Below, piece after piece: positions 6,683-14,006 of a DNA stretch of 14,007 bases. The translations under genes and the position numbers were made by a program. The stretch is from Candidatus Omnitrophota bacterium (GTDB taxonomy: Bacteria; Hinthialibacterota; Hinthialibacteria; Hinthialibacterales; JAKPRU01). Location: the NCBI GenBank assembly GCA_029557025.1, contig JAKPRU010000007.1, positions 1 to 14,007 of the forward strand, in the 5' to 3' direction. The notes under the pieces were generated by a model, which saw nothing but the letters and a program-made list of their open reading frames with translations, did not search any database and was not told the origin of the DNA. The stretch's first letter is position 1; the number at the start of each line of letters is the position of its first letter.

Positions 6683-7828
6683 TCATGTCTTCAGCGGATC
6701 TTTCCAGACTCCCGGAATGGCCGTGGAGCACTTGGGGCACTTTCCGTCAACCAGTTGATTGCTGTTGATCTGGTATCCGGTGCGATTGATTAAAACCTCG
6801 CGGCAGTTTGGGCAGCAGGTGTCTTCTCCCGGATGTCCCGGCAGATTCCCCAGGTAGACATATTTCAGCCCGGCATCCAGAGCCTGATTTCGAATCCGCT
6901 CCAATGTGGCAACAGGGGTGGGCGGGATGTCCCGGATTTTGTATGTGGGATGATATCGAGAAAAGTGGACCGGCACGCTGTCACCGAGATTATCGTGAAT
7001 CCATTTCGCCATCTGCTTGTTTTCCTCGTCGCTGTCGTTGAGAGTCGGAACAATCAGAACAACTAATTCAAACCAGATTCCTTCTTCTTTAAGAATCTCC
7101 AGGGTCCGCAACACCGGTTTCAGTTCGCCGCTGCATATCTCTCGGTAAAACTTCTCGGCAAACGCTTTAAAATCAATCTTAATTGCAGTCAGGACTTTGC
7201 AGAGCTCGCGAAGCGGTTGTTCCTGAATGTAGCCGTTGGAGATCGCTACGCTGCCGATACCAAGTTTGCGACCCTCTACCGCAGCATCGTACATGTATTC
7301 ATAAAACACTACCGGTTCCGAATAAGTGTACGCGATAGTCGGGCAAGCCTCCTGTTTTGCAATCTCTGCCGTCTTCACGGGATTCATATCATAAGCCGCA
7401 ACCTGCTCCGGGCGGAATTGGGAGATTTCATAATTCTGACAGAACTTGCATTCCATGTTGCAGCCCGCTGTCGCAACGGAAAAAGCGTTTGTGCCGGGCA
7501 GGTAATGAAACAGGGGTTTCTTTTCAATGGGATCGACATTCAGGGAGCAGACCCGTCCGTAGACCAGCGTATAATAGGTCCCATCCCGGTTCTCGCGGAC
7601 ACCGCAATACCCTCGCTCCTTGTCTGCCACACGACACTGTTTTGGGCACAGAAGGCACTGGATTTTTGTATCCTCAAGACGGGAAAAATGGCGGGCCTCA
7701 TGGACAAACGCCTCGTCCGGCTCGCCGGGCGCAACACGTCTCTGGGCCTGAGCATTGGAGACCACAATGCCGGAGACAGAGGCGCAAGCGGTAGTGCAAA
7801 GAAACGCGCGACGTGAGAATCTGTTCAT
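6683..7828 (-). CDS. Tat-signal radical SAM protein, AmmeMemoRadiSam / PflA-like type
   Basis: The protein has 381 residues. It begins with a twin-arginine signal: SRRAFL at residues 5-10, then a hydrophobic stretch and AQA near 27-29. A cysteine cluster CLLCPKQC (58-65) plus Cys75 in RGYCGVREN follows. The radical SAM motif is CNMECKFC (Cys123, 127, 130), the CxxxCxxC that holds the [4Fe-4S] cluster. The C-terminus carries a zinc-ribbon-like pair, CCPNC (338-342) and CPKC (364-367). This order matches the 'AmmeMemoRadiSam system radical SAM enzyme' family, often annotated as pyruvate formate-lyase activating-like; its reaction is unknown to me. The start at 7828 has GGGAGG 5 bases upstream. 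The DUF362 gene ends 24 bases before it. Its usual partners (AMMECR1 and Memo proteins) are absent here. A Tat signal on a radical SAM enzyme is unusual, since the chemistry needs SAM and a strong reductant. Confidence 0.88.
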   Translation of the reverse strand: MNRFSRRAFLCTTACASVSGIVVSNAQAQRRVAPGEPDEAFVHEARHFSRLEDTKIQCLLCPKQCRVADKERGYCGVRENRDGTYYTLVYGRVCSLNVDPIEKKPLFHYLPGTNAFSVATAGCNMECKFCQNYEISQFRPEQVAAYDMNPVKTAEIAKQEACPTIAYTYSEPVVFYEYMYDAAVEGRKLGIGSVAISNGYIQEQPLRELCKVLTAIKIDFKAFAEKFYREICSGELKPVLRTLEILKEEGIWFELVVLIVPTLNDSDEENKQMAKWIHDNLGDSVPVHFSRYHPTYKIRDIPPTPVATLERIRNQALDAGLKYVYLGNLPGHPGEDTCCPNCREVLINRTGYQINSNQLVDGKCPKCSTAIPGVWKDPLKT

Positions 7829-7852
7829 ACCAGCCTCCCATGAGATGTCTTG

Positions 7853-8863
7853 TCAGGTCACCTCAATCGTCTCGATCTTTGCCGAATCGGCAAAACCAAG
7901 TCCTTTTTCCTCTGCGATTTGCAAGTATTCGGGGGCGCGGCCGGATTCTTTCAGAGAGGGAAGCCCCGCCTCTTTCCGCCGCGCCTCAATCACATCCCAT
8001 CCGACACGATCCACCGCAACCAAATCCAGCCCCAACAGGATGCCCTCAAACGGCCACGTATATTCTGCCTTGTAAGCGGGGCCATTGTGGTACTGCGCGG
8101 TCACAGCGTCGATTATGTTCAATCGCAGTTTCTGACGAAGCGGAGGGTGCATTGCCAAATCGGGCAGATAGGGGTCCTTATGCACATCGAAATGATACCG
8201 ATTCGGATTATGAATCACGCCGAACAGGTTTTTCATGGCGATGGAAATCCCGGAAAGATCATGGTCTTTAAGAACACCCATGTTGATCAGCGCTGTGCAT
8301 TGTTTGGACAGAATGTTGGAGAAGCAGGACCCGATGCTTCCTGAACTCTCCGTTTGACGTCGATACGCCCGGTCTCCGAGCGCATCGCTTCCATAACAAC
8401 GTGGACGATCCCCCTCCGTAACAATTTCAAACCCGGCGCGCTGCATCTCCTGGGAAAGCCGGTCCCACACGATAATCTGCTGCGGCGGAACACCTGCCGT
8501 CTGAAGCGCTTCACAGACCGCCCGGACCGTCTCCGGCCGGTTCGCGATCCCCTTTCCTCCCAAGGTGTTGATCTTGATTCCCACAATATCCTCCGGGGAA
8601 AAGAGTTTCTTCCATGCGGCGCCGGAATCCTTCTCATCCAGAAGGGCATAGATTCCCCGGCCCAGCAAATCGGAAATCTCCGGCGGATTCGGTTTTCCGT
8701 CAACAAGCAATTTCCCCGGACGGCGCGCTACAATAATCCGCGATTTCCCACCGGTCGAAATCGCCGGCGATTCACCGAACGCTTTCCGTCGTGCGGAACC
8801 GGCGCCCAGCGCCAACACAAGCCCAGCTGATGAGATCCTTTTGAGAAACCGACGACGTTTCAT
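7853..8863 (-). CDS. Tat-signal DUF362 domain protein
   Basis: The protein has 336 residues and starts with a strong twin-arginine signal, RRRFLKR at 3-9, then SSAGLVLALGAG. The mature part shows the DUF362 (PF04015) pattern: VGIKINTLGGKGIANRPETV (94-113), VPPQQIIVWDR (125-135), and the hallmark MGVLKDHDLSGISIAMKNLFG (pieces of 195-215). A late segment, LLGLDLVAVDRVGWDVI, follows. There is no obvious 4Fe-4S ferredoxin pair, though some DUF362 proteins have one. It is likely exported folded, perhaps with a bound metal or cofactor. The function of the family is not established as far as I know. It is the first gene of a probable two-gene operon with the radical SAM protein, 24 bases downstream. 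The ribosome binding site before 8863 is weak (CGGAACCACC). Confidence 0.88.
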   Translation of the reverse strand: MKRRRFLKRISSAGLVLALGAGSARRKAFGESPAISTGGKSRIIVARRPGKLLVDGKPNPPEISDLLGRGIYALLDEKDSGAAWKKLFSPEDIVGIKINTLGGKGIANRPETVRAVCEALQTAGVPPQQIIVWDRLSQEMQRAGFEIVTEGDRPRCYGSDALGDRAYRRQTESSGSIGSCFSNILSKQCTALINMGVLKDHDLSGISIAMKNLFGVIHNPNRYHFDVHKDPYLPDLAMHPPLRQKLRLNIIDAVTAQYHNGPAYKAEYTWPFEGILLGLDLVAVDRVGWDVIEARRKEAGLPSLKESGRAPEYLQIAEEKGLGFADSAKIETIEVT

Positions 8864-9030
8864 GGTGGTTCCGTCTCCATCCGGTCGAAATAAATCCCGA
8901 CTGCCCGATACACCCTATTTTGACATTCCCTCCGGTCCTGCGAAACCCTCATTCGTCCCTCGACAGATCCGCGCGGACAAGGCAGCATAGACCAACCAGA
9001 TGCGCTCATCCGATCAACGTGGAGAAGAAC
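8864..9030. other. Spacer between divergent genes
   Basis: These 167 bases lie between the divergent DUF362 gene and the small plus-strand gene and should hold promoters for both. I cannot pick out a convincing -35/-10 pair on either strand. A TTGACA at 8920-8925 has no matching -10 box. A perfect 10-base palindrome TCCGCGCGGA at 8968-8977 sits mid-spacer and could be a regulator site, but palindromes this short occur by chance. Confidence 0.3.
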
Positions 9031-9294
9031 ATGCCTCGGAATATCCGGCGTCCCCGGGAATTTGAAATGGTCGACCGGATCATCGAAACGACGCCCGGTG
9101 TCGATCCGTTCAAGACCATTTCGGTGGAAGAGTATCGCAAACGTCGCCGAAGAGTTCACGATGCGCGGCAGGATGAGGCCCTCGATGGTGGCTTTGTTTT
9201 TTCCGACGACCACTTTCGGGTCCACTCCCTTGTCAGCAATATCAACGAACTTAACGGAGGATATCGTAAACAATTTGAGAATACCCGATGCTGA
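9031..9294 (+). CDS. Small protein of unknown function, or remnant of a larger gene (possibly M24-peptidase-like N-terminus)
   Basis: This 87-codon frame starts with an ATG preceded by GGAGAAGAAC, a good Shine-Dalgarno site. It ends 7 bases inside the start of the HIT gene, so the two would be translationally coupled. The product is soluble-looking and charged: a stretch from residue 11 (FEMVDRIIETTPGVDPFKTI), then VEEYRKRRRRVHDA, then DGGFVFSDDHF at 52-62, then a tail that ends RC. The YRKRRRRV and GGFVFSDDH portions recall, from memory, the N-terminal domain of some M24 (creatinase/prolidase-like) peptidases. If so, the C-terminal catalytic part is missing and this is a truncated relic. It could equally be a genuine small protein. 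A codon-aligned minus-strand frame (8860-9273) exists but has a poor TTG start. Low certainty on function, moderate on being or having been coding. Confidence 0.45.
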   Translation: MPRNIRRPREFEMVDRIIETTPGVDPFKTISVEEYRKRRRRVHDARQDEALDGGFVFSDDHFRVHSLVSNINELNGGYRKQFENTRC

Positions 9295-9782
9295 AACGTG
9301 ACCATCTGTTCGTGCCCGGAAAACTAGCCTATGTTAAAGGAGACCGTCCGAAAGTGGATTGCATTCTCTGCTCGGTGATTCGCCGTGAGGAAGCTGTTGA
9401 GCGATTGGAGGTGTATCGTGAGGACTCCTTCATTGTCATGGTCAATCTGTACCCTTACAATCCCGGCCATGTGATGATTGTCCCGATCCGCCATATATGC
9501 GATCCGCGCGATCTAACCGGCGAAGAGGCGGCACACCTCCATGTTCTGCAAACCCGGTGTCTGAACATTCTGGAGAAAGAATACAATCCGCACGGATTCA
9601 ACATCGGCTACAACCTCGGCCCGTTCGGCGGTGCGAGTATCGAACATCTCCATTTGCATATTGTTCCACGGTATAAGAATGAGCTGGGATTCCTGGACAT
9701 CATCGCCGGTGCGCGAACCTTCGTCGCCGAACCTCGCGCGATGGCGGAGAGAATTGCGCGGGCATTTATGGAAAGCAAGTAG
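9288..9782 (+). CDS. HIT-domain nucleotide hydrolase/transferase (Ap4A phosphorylase-like)
   Basis: The protein has 164 residues. A CILC pair (25-28), as in many HIT proteins, may bind zinc with later histidines. NPGHVMIVP is at 58-66, and the histidine triad IEHLHLHIVPRY is at 118-129, with His120, His122 and the nucleophile His124. HIT enzymes cleave or transfer nucleotides through a covalent nucleotidyl-histidine. With the CxxC and the C-terminal extension, it most resembles bacterial Ap4A phosphorylase/hydrolase members such as M. tuberculosis Rv2613c. It is cytoplasmic. The ATG at 9288 is inside the end of the small upstream gene and has only a weak purine site of its own (TTGAGAAT), in keeping with coupled translation. 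It ends 11 bases from the convergent ABC permease gene, leaving no room for a terminator. Confidence 0.92.
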   Translation: MLKRDHLFVPGKLAYVKGDRPKVDCILCSVIRREEAVERLEVYREDSFIVMVNLYPYNPGHVMIVPIRHICDPRDLTGEEAAHLHVLQTRCLNILEKEYNPHGFNIGYNLGPFGGASIEHLHLHIVPRYKNELGFLDIIAGARTFVAEPRAMAERIARAFMESK

Positions 9783-9793
9783 ACAACTTATAT

Positions 9794-10840
9794 TCAATCG
9801 GCGATTCGCGGGTCGATGGCATCCCGAAGAGCATCGCCGACCAGGTTGTAGCTCAGCACGGCAAGAAATATCGCGACACAGGGCGGATAGACCAGATGCG
9901 GCGCAGACCGCAAATGGTCGTATGCGTCACGAAGGATATTGCCCCAGGACGGGTCCGGTTGCTGAACCCCGAATCCGAGCCAGGATAATCCTGCCTCTGC
10001 CAGAATCGCCGACGCAACTCCGAAAGTAACGGTCACCAGTACCGGCGCAATCGCATTCGGAAGAAGATGACGGAACATGATCCGTAACGGACGGCAACCC
10101 AGCGCACGGGATGCAAGTACGTATTCCTGCGACTGTAACCGAATGAATTCCCCACGAGTGTATCGCGCGATAGACGTCCAGCTGGTCAGACCGATTACGA
10201 CCATGACATTGAGGATACTCGGATCCAGCCAGGCCAGAACGGCGAGAATCAGAAAAAACGTCGGAAAACATTGGATAATCTCAATAAACCGGGAAAGGAT
10301 TATATCGACCCAACCTCCCACATATCCCGCCAGCGCCCCCAGGAAGATACCGATCAACGTGGCAATTCCCATCGACACCATCCCCACCTGAATGGAGACA
10401 ATTGTTCCATAGACGACCCGCGCCGCGAGGTCCCTGCCATTTTGATCGGTCCCAAGGAGATGCTCCCGGCTTGGCGGCTCAAATGTGTCCGCCGATGTGT
10501 CGCGGGGACCATACGGGATCGGCGGCCAGATGGCAAAGTCCTGATTCGACAGTTCCCGTTTCGCATTAAACGTAGCCATACCGAACGGAGGCGATTTCTT
10601 AACCATGCGATCCATGAAAGGAATATGGTGAACCACATCGACAATCCCCGGAAAGTACCAATTCCCGCGATATTTACAAACAATCGGTTGACGGTTTGCA
10701 ATGAGCGGACTGAAAAACGCAATGAGTACCAGCAGAACAACTACATAGAAACCGGCCATCCCTCGCGGATTGCGACGAAATCGGTCCCACGCAAGACGCG
10801 ACAGCGAACGGCTCTTTCCTGTATTATTTGACTCAGTCAT
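9794..10840 (-). CDS. Peptide/oligosaccharide ABC transporter permease, OppC/YejE type
   Basis: The protein has 348 residues with the start at 10840 (MTESNNTGKS). The frame is open further upstream to 10903, but that part lies inside the preceding permease gene and is not family-like. The chosen ATG overlaps the oppB-type stop by 8 bases (ATGACTGA). TM1 is at about 30-48. Then comes a long external loop with IANRQPIVCKYRGNWYFP (47-64), which resembles E. coli YejE. The conserved HLLGTDQNGRDLAARVVYG lies at 127-145, further helices follow, the EAA loop EYVLASRALG...RHLLPNAIAP lies at 239-266, and the C-terminus is GDALRDAIDPRIAD. It forms the inner-membrane channel with the OppB-type partner. 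It is the last gene of its operon, and no OppD/OppF ATPase gene follows. The substrate could be peptides or oligosaccharides. Confidence 0.93.
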   Translation of the reverse strand: MTESNNTGKSRSLSRLAWDRFRRNPRGMAGFYVVVLLVLIAFFSPLIANRQPIVCKYRGNWYFPGIVDVVHHIPFMDRMVKKSPPFGMATFNAKRELSNQDFAIWPPIPYGPRDTSADTFEPPSREHLLGTDQNGRDLAARVVYGTIVSIQVGMVSMGIATLIGIFLGALAGYVGGWVDIILSRFIEIIQCFPTFFLILAVLAWLDPSILNVMVVIGLTSWTSIARYTRGEFIRLQSQEYVLASRALGCRPLRIMFRHLLPNAIAPVLVTVTFGVASAILAEAGLSWLGFGVQQPDPSWGNILRDAYDHLRSAPHLVYPPCVAIFLAVLSYNLVGDALRDAIDPRIAD

Positions 10841-11813
10841 AGCGTACCCGCGGATCGACAACCGCATAGGCCAGATCGGCAAGCAACGTGCCCAGCAGCA
10901 CAAGCCCCGCGCTGATCACCGACAGGGCCATCACCGTCGGATAGTCACGCTGCAGAATGCTCTCGAAAAACAGCCTCCCGATACCCGGCCAGTTAAACAT
11001 TACCTCCAATATAACAGACCCGCCCAGAATCTGCGGGAAGGTCAAGCCGAACAGAGTTACGAGAGGAATCAGGGTATTTCGAAAGGCATGTTTCAATACT
11101 ACGGTGAATTCCGACAGACCTTTTGCCCGCGCGGTCAAAATATACTCCTGACGGAATACCTCCAGTAAGTTCTGCCGAACGAATCGCGATTGATAGGCTA
11201 GAGCGCCATACGTGAAACAAAATGTGATTAAAATGAAATGTTTTACCAAATCAACGATCTGTCCCATGGAAGTCAATTGTGCAAAATTGTCGGATCGCAT
11301 TCCCTGAAAGGGAAGCAGGTCCAGTTCAATACTGACCCAGAGGATCAGCGGAATCGCCATGACGTAACTCGGAATCGCATAAAGAATATAGAGGATGGTA
11401 CTGGAAACGGTATCAAACCAGCCGTTCCGGCGCGCTCCCGACAGAATCCCGATGGGGATAGCCAGAGCGAAGCCGATCCCAAGTGATAAAACAGAAAGTG
11501 AGATCGTAGCAGGCAAGCGCTCCATGATTTTGACCGACACTCGTCGTGAATCCGGCGTCATGGAATTGCCGAAATCGAACGTAATAATTCGTTTCAGCCA
11601 TTCGAGGTAGCGGATGGCGATCGGTCGGTCCAGGCCGTAGTATTCGCGAAGCTGCTCATAAACACGATTGGAGATTCTGGGGTCCATTACCTCCTGCGCC
11701 TGCAATGCCGCGGGATCACCGGGAGCGAGGTGGATGATAACAAATGTCACCAGCGTGATTCCCAGCAGCGTCGGAATCGCAAGAATGATTCGATGAAGAG
11801 TATAGGACAGCAT
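10833..11813 (-). CDS. Peptide/oligosaccharide ABC transporter permease, OppB/DppB type
   Basis: The protein has 326 residues, normal for the family. It starts with the typical RIILAIPTLLGITLVTFVII first helix (8-27) and LAPGDPA. It has YYGLDRPIAIRYLEWL (58-73), several helices, and the EAA loop EYILTARAKG...KHAFRNTLIP at 223-250. The end is VVDPRVRYD. The ATG at 11813 has GGAGA 5 bases upstream. It begins 28 bases after the solute-binding protein gene, and its stop overlaps the next permease gene by 8 bases, so the three genes are one transcription unit. It should pair with the OppC/YejE-type subunit in the inner membrane. Confidence 0.94.
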   Translation of the reverse strand: MLSYTLHRIILAIPTLLGITLVTFVIIHLAPGDPAALQAQEVMDPRISNRVYEQLREYYGLDRPIAIRYLEWLKRIITFDFGNSMTPDSRRVSVKIMERLPATISLSVLSLGIGFALAIPIGILSGARRNGWFDTVSSTILYILYAIPSYVMAIPLILWVSIELDLLPFQGMRSDNFAQLTSMGQIVDLVKHFILITFCFTYGALAYQSRFVRQNLLEVFRQEYILTARAKGLSEFTVVLKHAFRNTLIPLVTLFGLTFPQILGGSVILEVMFNWPGIGRLFFESILQRDYPTVMALSVISAGLVLLGTLLADLAYAVVDPRVRYD

Positions 11814-11841
11814 GTTTCTCCGTTCCCCGGATGCCTACCTG

Positions 11842-13635
11842 TTACTGTGCCCGGAGCGTCTGGCGGCCCTCTCCCGCCCTCGTCCACCAGACGTGGATGG
11901 ACGGGTCGAAATTGAATATTCCCCGCGGGCTGGTCTGAATTCCATGGATCCGCTTCTGAATTCCGTACAGGCTTTGTCGATACGTAATAAAGGTATACGG
12001 CTGATCCTCGTAGATAATTTTGTGGATTTCCCGATAAATCTGTTTTCGTTTCTCGAAATCGAATTCTTTTCTCCCCAGTTCAAACAGCTCATCTACGCGA
12101 GGATTCGAGTAGCCGCCGTAGTTTCGGCCGGTCTCATACTCTTCTGTCCGCCAGAGATTCCATCCCGTATCCGGGTCCGTTCCGGTCCCCCAGGCGGCGA
12201 TATTCGCCTGAAATTCGTGTTTTCGGCTCATTTCCATGAAAGTGGCCCACTCAATCGTCCGGGTTTTCATGTCCACACCGATGCTGCGAAGGTCCTCCTG
12301 GAAGAAGTTCGCCAGTTTCAAGGAGGCCGCCGCTCCCTGCGGGATCTGTAAGGTAAACTCAAACTTGACTCGGCTTCCGTCGATTGTCTTGTACCGCCAT
12401 CCGTCCTGGGGATCGACTACCCATCCCGCCTCATCCAACAGGGCCGACGCGCGATTCAAATCGAACGAAATCGGTTGAATATCTGGACAAAACATCCAGG
12501 AATCCGGATGATAAATCCCCAGACAAGGCTGCGCGAGATTGTAGTACACTTTCTCAATAATCAGCGGAACATTCAGCGAATGTGTCATTGCCGTTCGGAC
12601 CCGGCGATCCGTGAAAAACGGGTTACTTCCATCCATGTTCCACCCGATATAGCCGAACGCCCATTCCGGGGAAGCGAGTTTATAGCCCACTTGGGAAAAG
12701 TGCGGCGAATTGGTCTGCTTTGCAAACTGCTCTCCACTGAGAACGATGCAGTCGAGGTCGCCCTTCTCAAATGTCAGCAGCCGTGCGTTTTCGTCCGGAA
12801 TAAGGCGAAAAACAAGTGTAGCATAGTTCGGTTTGTCCCCCGGATATTCCTCCCAGCGACGGAGTGTGATTCGATCATTCGGGATCCATTCTTCTATAAT
12901 GTAAGGGCCGGAACCGACCGGGTTGCGATTCAGCTGCGAATAATAGTCGCCCGTTTTCAGGTCAGGGTACTGTTCCTGTTGTGCTTCATACAGGTGTTTT
13001 GGGATAATCGGAAAGCTGACATTCCACTTTGTTGTGGAGACCGCGGCCTTGTGGACATAGCGAACGGTCAAGTCATCCAGGGCGACACAGTCAATAACGT
13101 CGATCGTGCCGGTTTTGACCGCCGGGCAGGGAACGCGGTCGTCAATAATTGCTTTCCACGAATAAACAATATCGTGCGCGGTAATTGGTGCGCCGTCATG
13201 CCACTTCAGCCCGGGTTTCAACTTGAGTACCGCTGAGAGATGATCTTCGGCTTCCTGGTAGTCTGCAACCCAGTCAGGATCCGTTTTCCATTCCATATTG
13301 CGGTCAAAAGTAAACGGGCCGCCGAATAACTGCTCGGCAACCATGAATTCATACATTGAGGAGCCGAAAATCGGATTCAGGTTCTGCGGGCTTCCATCGA
13401 GGTTGATATAAAGCGTATCGTTCGTATCGATCAGGCTTTTGTCTTCCGGCTCCGGTTCCATAAGCGAAGAAACATTCACCAGGGGATCCTTTTTCGGATC
13501 GTAGGACTCCTGTGCTTTCCCGCATCCCATACCCACGCAACAACATGAGAAGGAAAGGAGGATCGGAAGGAAATGGTCAACCGGTCTGTTTCTGAATAGC
13601 CGATTCACTGTTCGGAACAGCAAATGATCTCGCAT
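11842..13635 (-). CDS. ABC transporter solute-binding protein, SBP_bac_5 (OppA/DppA-like) family
   Basis: The protein has 597 residues. A basic start, a hydrophobic segment (about 21-37) and four cysteines at 31-33 and 38 suggest a signal peptide, probably of a lipoprotein; which Cys is lipidated is unclear because none sits in a classic LAGC box. The mature protein shows SBP_5 marks: GSPQNLNPIFGSS (81-93), LKPGLKWHDGAPITAHDIVYSWK (pieces of 139-161), NPVGSGPYIIEEW, and a C-terminal RKQIYREIHKIIYEDQPYTF region. It catches the ligand in the periplasm and hands it to the two permeases downstream. GAGGAG at 13644-13649, 8 bases before the ATG, supports this start. It follows a probable polysaccharide lyase gene by 29 bases. 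SBP_5 proteins bind peptides, nickel or oligosaccharides, and the neighbour hints at an oligosaccharide. Confidence 0.93.
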   Translation of the reverse strand: MRDHLLFRTVNRLFRNRPVDHFLPILLSFSCCCVGMGCGKAQESYDPKKDPLVNVSSLMEPEPEDKSLIDTNDTLYINLDGSPQNLNPIFGSSMYEFMVAEQLFGGPFTFDRNMEWKTDPDWVADYQEAEDHLSAVLKLKPGLKWHDGAPITAHDIVYSWKAIIDDRVPCPAVKTGTIDVIDCVALDDLTVRYVHKAAVSTTKWNVSFPIIPKHLYEAQQEQYPDLKTGDYYSQLNRNPVGSGPYIIEEWIPNDRITLRRWEEYPGDKPNYATLVFRLIPDENARLLTFEKGDLDCIVLSGEQFAKQTNSPHFSQVGYKLASPEWAFGYIGWNMDGSNPFFTDRRVRTAMTHSLNVPLIIEKVYYNLAQPCLGIYHPDSWMFCPDIQPISFDLNRASALLDEAGWVVDPQDGWRYKTIDGSRVKFEFTLQIPQGAAASLKLANFFQEDLRSIGVDMKTRTIEWATFMEMSRKHEFQANIAAWGTGTDPDTGWNLWRTEEYETGRNYGGYSNPRVDELFELGRKEFDFEKRKQIYREIHKIIYEDQPYTFITYRQSLYGIQKRIHGIQTSPRGIFNFDPSIHVWWTRAGEGRQTLRAQ

Positions 13636-13643
13636 AAGCGTTT

Positions 13644-13649
13644 CTCCTC
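13644..13649 (-). promoter_or_regulatory. Ribosome binding site of the solute-binding protein gene
   Basis: On the minus strand GAGGAG lies 8 bases before the ATG at 13635, inside the 29-base gap after the lyase-like gene. It is the strongest ribosome binding site of this operon. Confidence 0.75.
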
Positions 13650-13664
13650 AAAATGGATTGTCCG

Positions 13665-14006
13665 TTAGTCACTCTCGCGTGTCGTCAGCAATTCGGCGGA
13701 ATGATTCTTGAAATCAATTTGAATACGGTCTACGTGCTTTGGGGAAATGTGGACCGCAAGAGTTGCGGTACCATCATTGTCTCGATTCAATAGGAGACGA
13801 GCATCGGGGGGTAACGAATCCCGATACGGCAACAACAGGTAGGCAAAGACCGCAGGAACATTTCCTGTGAACTCATAGCACGCCACGGGTGCAGGCTTCC
13901 GGCCTTCTTCGCTGGGAAGATACCAGCCCTGTATGGACGGTGTTTCCCGGCCTTTGATAATCGAAACCTCCAGCCCGGGGGTGTGTGCCGGAATAATCGC
14001 ACAATT
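13665..14006 (-). CDS. C-terminal end of a probable heparinase II/III-type polysaccharide lyase (5' partial)
   Basis: The minus-strand frame is open from the window edge to a TAA at 13665-13667, giving 113 residues of the C-terminus. It reads GLEVSIIKGRETPSIQGWYLPS, then GRKPAPVACYEFTG, then VFAYLLLPYRD, and ends in alternating strands (ATLAVHISPKHVDRIQIDF). The GWYxPS...PAPV...LLPY order is what I recall from the C-terminal beta-sheet domain of heparinase II/III-like and PL15/PL17-type alginate lyases. The catalytic alpha/alpha toroid would lie beyond the window. It is transcribed just before the solute-binding protein and OppBC-type permeases, so the lyase product may be the transported ligand. 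A different secreted beta-sandwich protein remains possible. Confidence 0.6.
   Translation of the reverse strand, partial: NCAIIPAHTPGLEVSIIKGRETPSIQGWYLPSEEGRKPAPVACYEFTGNVPAVFAYLLLPYRDSLPPDARLLLNRDNDGTATLAVHISPKHVDRIQIDFKNHSAELLTTRESD

Noticed and set aside
5495..6793. A long plus-strand open frame of 432 residues
   Set aside because: It lies almost wholly antisense to purL, whose conserved motifs are complete, and shows no family features.
8968..8977. Palindrome TCCGCGCGGA in the divergent spacer
   Set aside because: Ten bases of GC-rich palindrome can occur by chance, and there is no second copy or promoter to tie it to.
8860..9273. A 137-residue minus-strand frame ending at the DUF362 start codon (ATGA overlap)
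   Set aside because: It would need a TTG start, its C-terminal half reads like random sequence, and it lies codon-for-codon opposite the plus-strand small gene, which has a better ribosome binding site. Such aligned antisense frames often look coding by reflection.
10841..10903. Longer N-terminus for the OppC-type permease from 10903
   Set aside because: The extra 21 residues lie antiframe inside the OppB-type gene and do not resemble the family; the ATG at 10840 gives the usual 8-base overlap.
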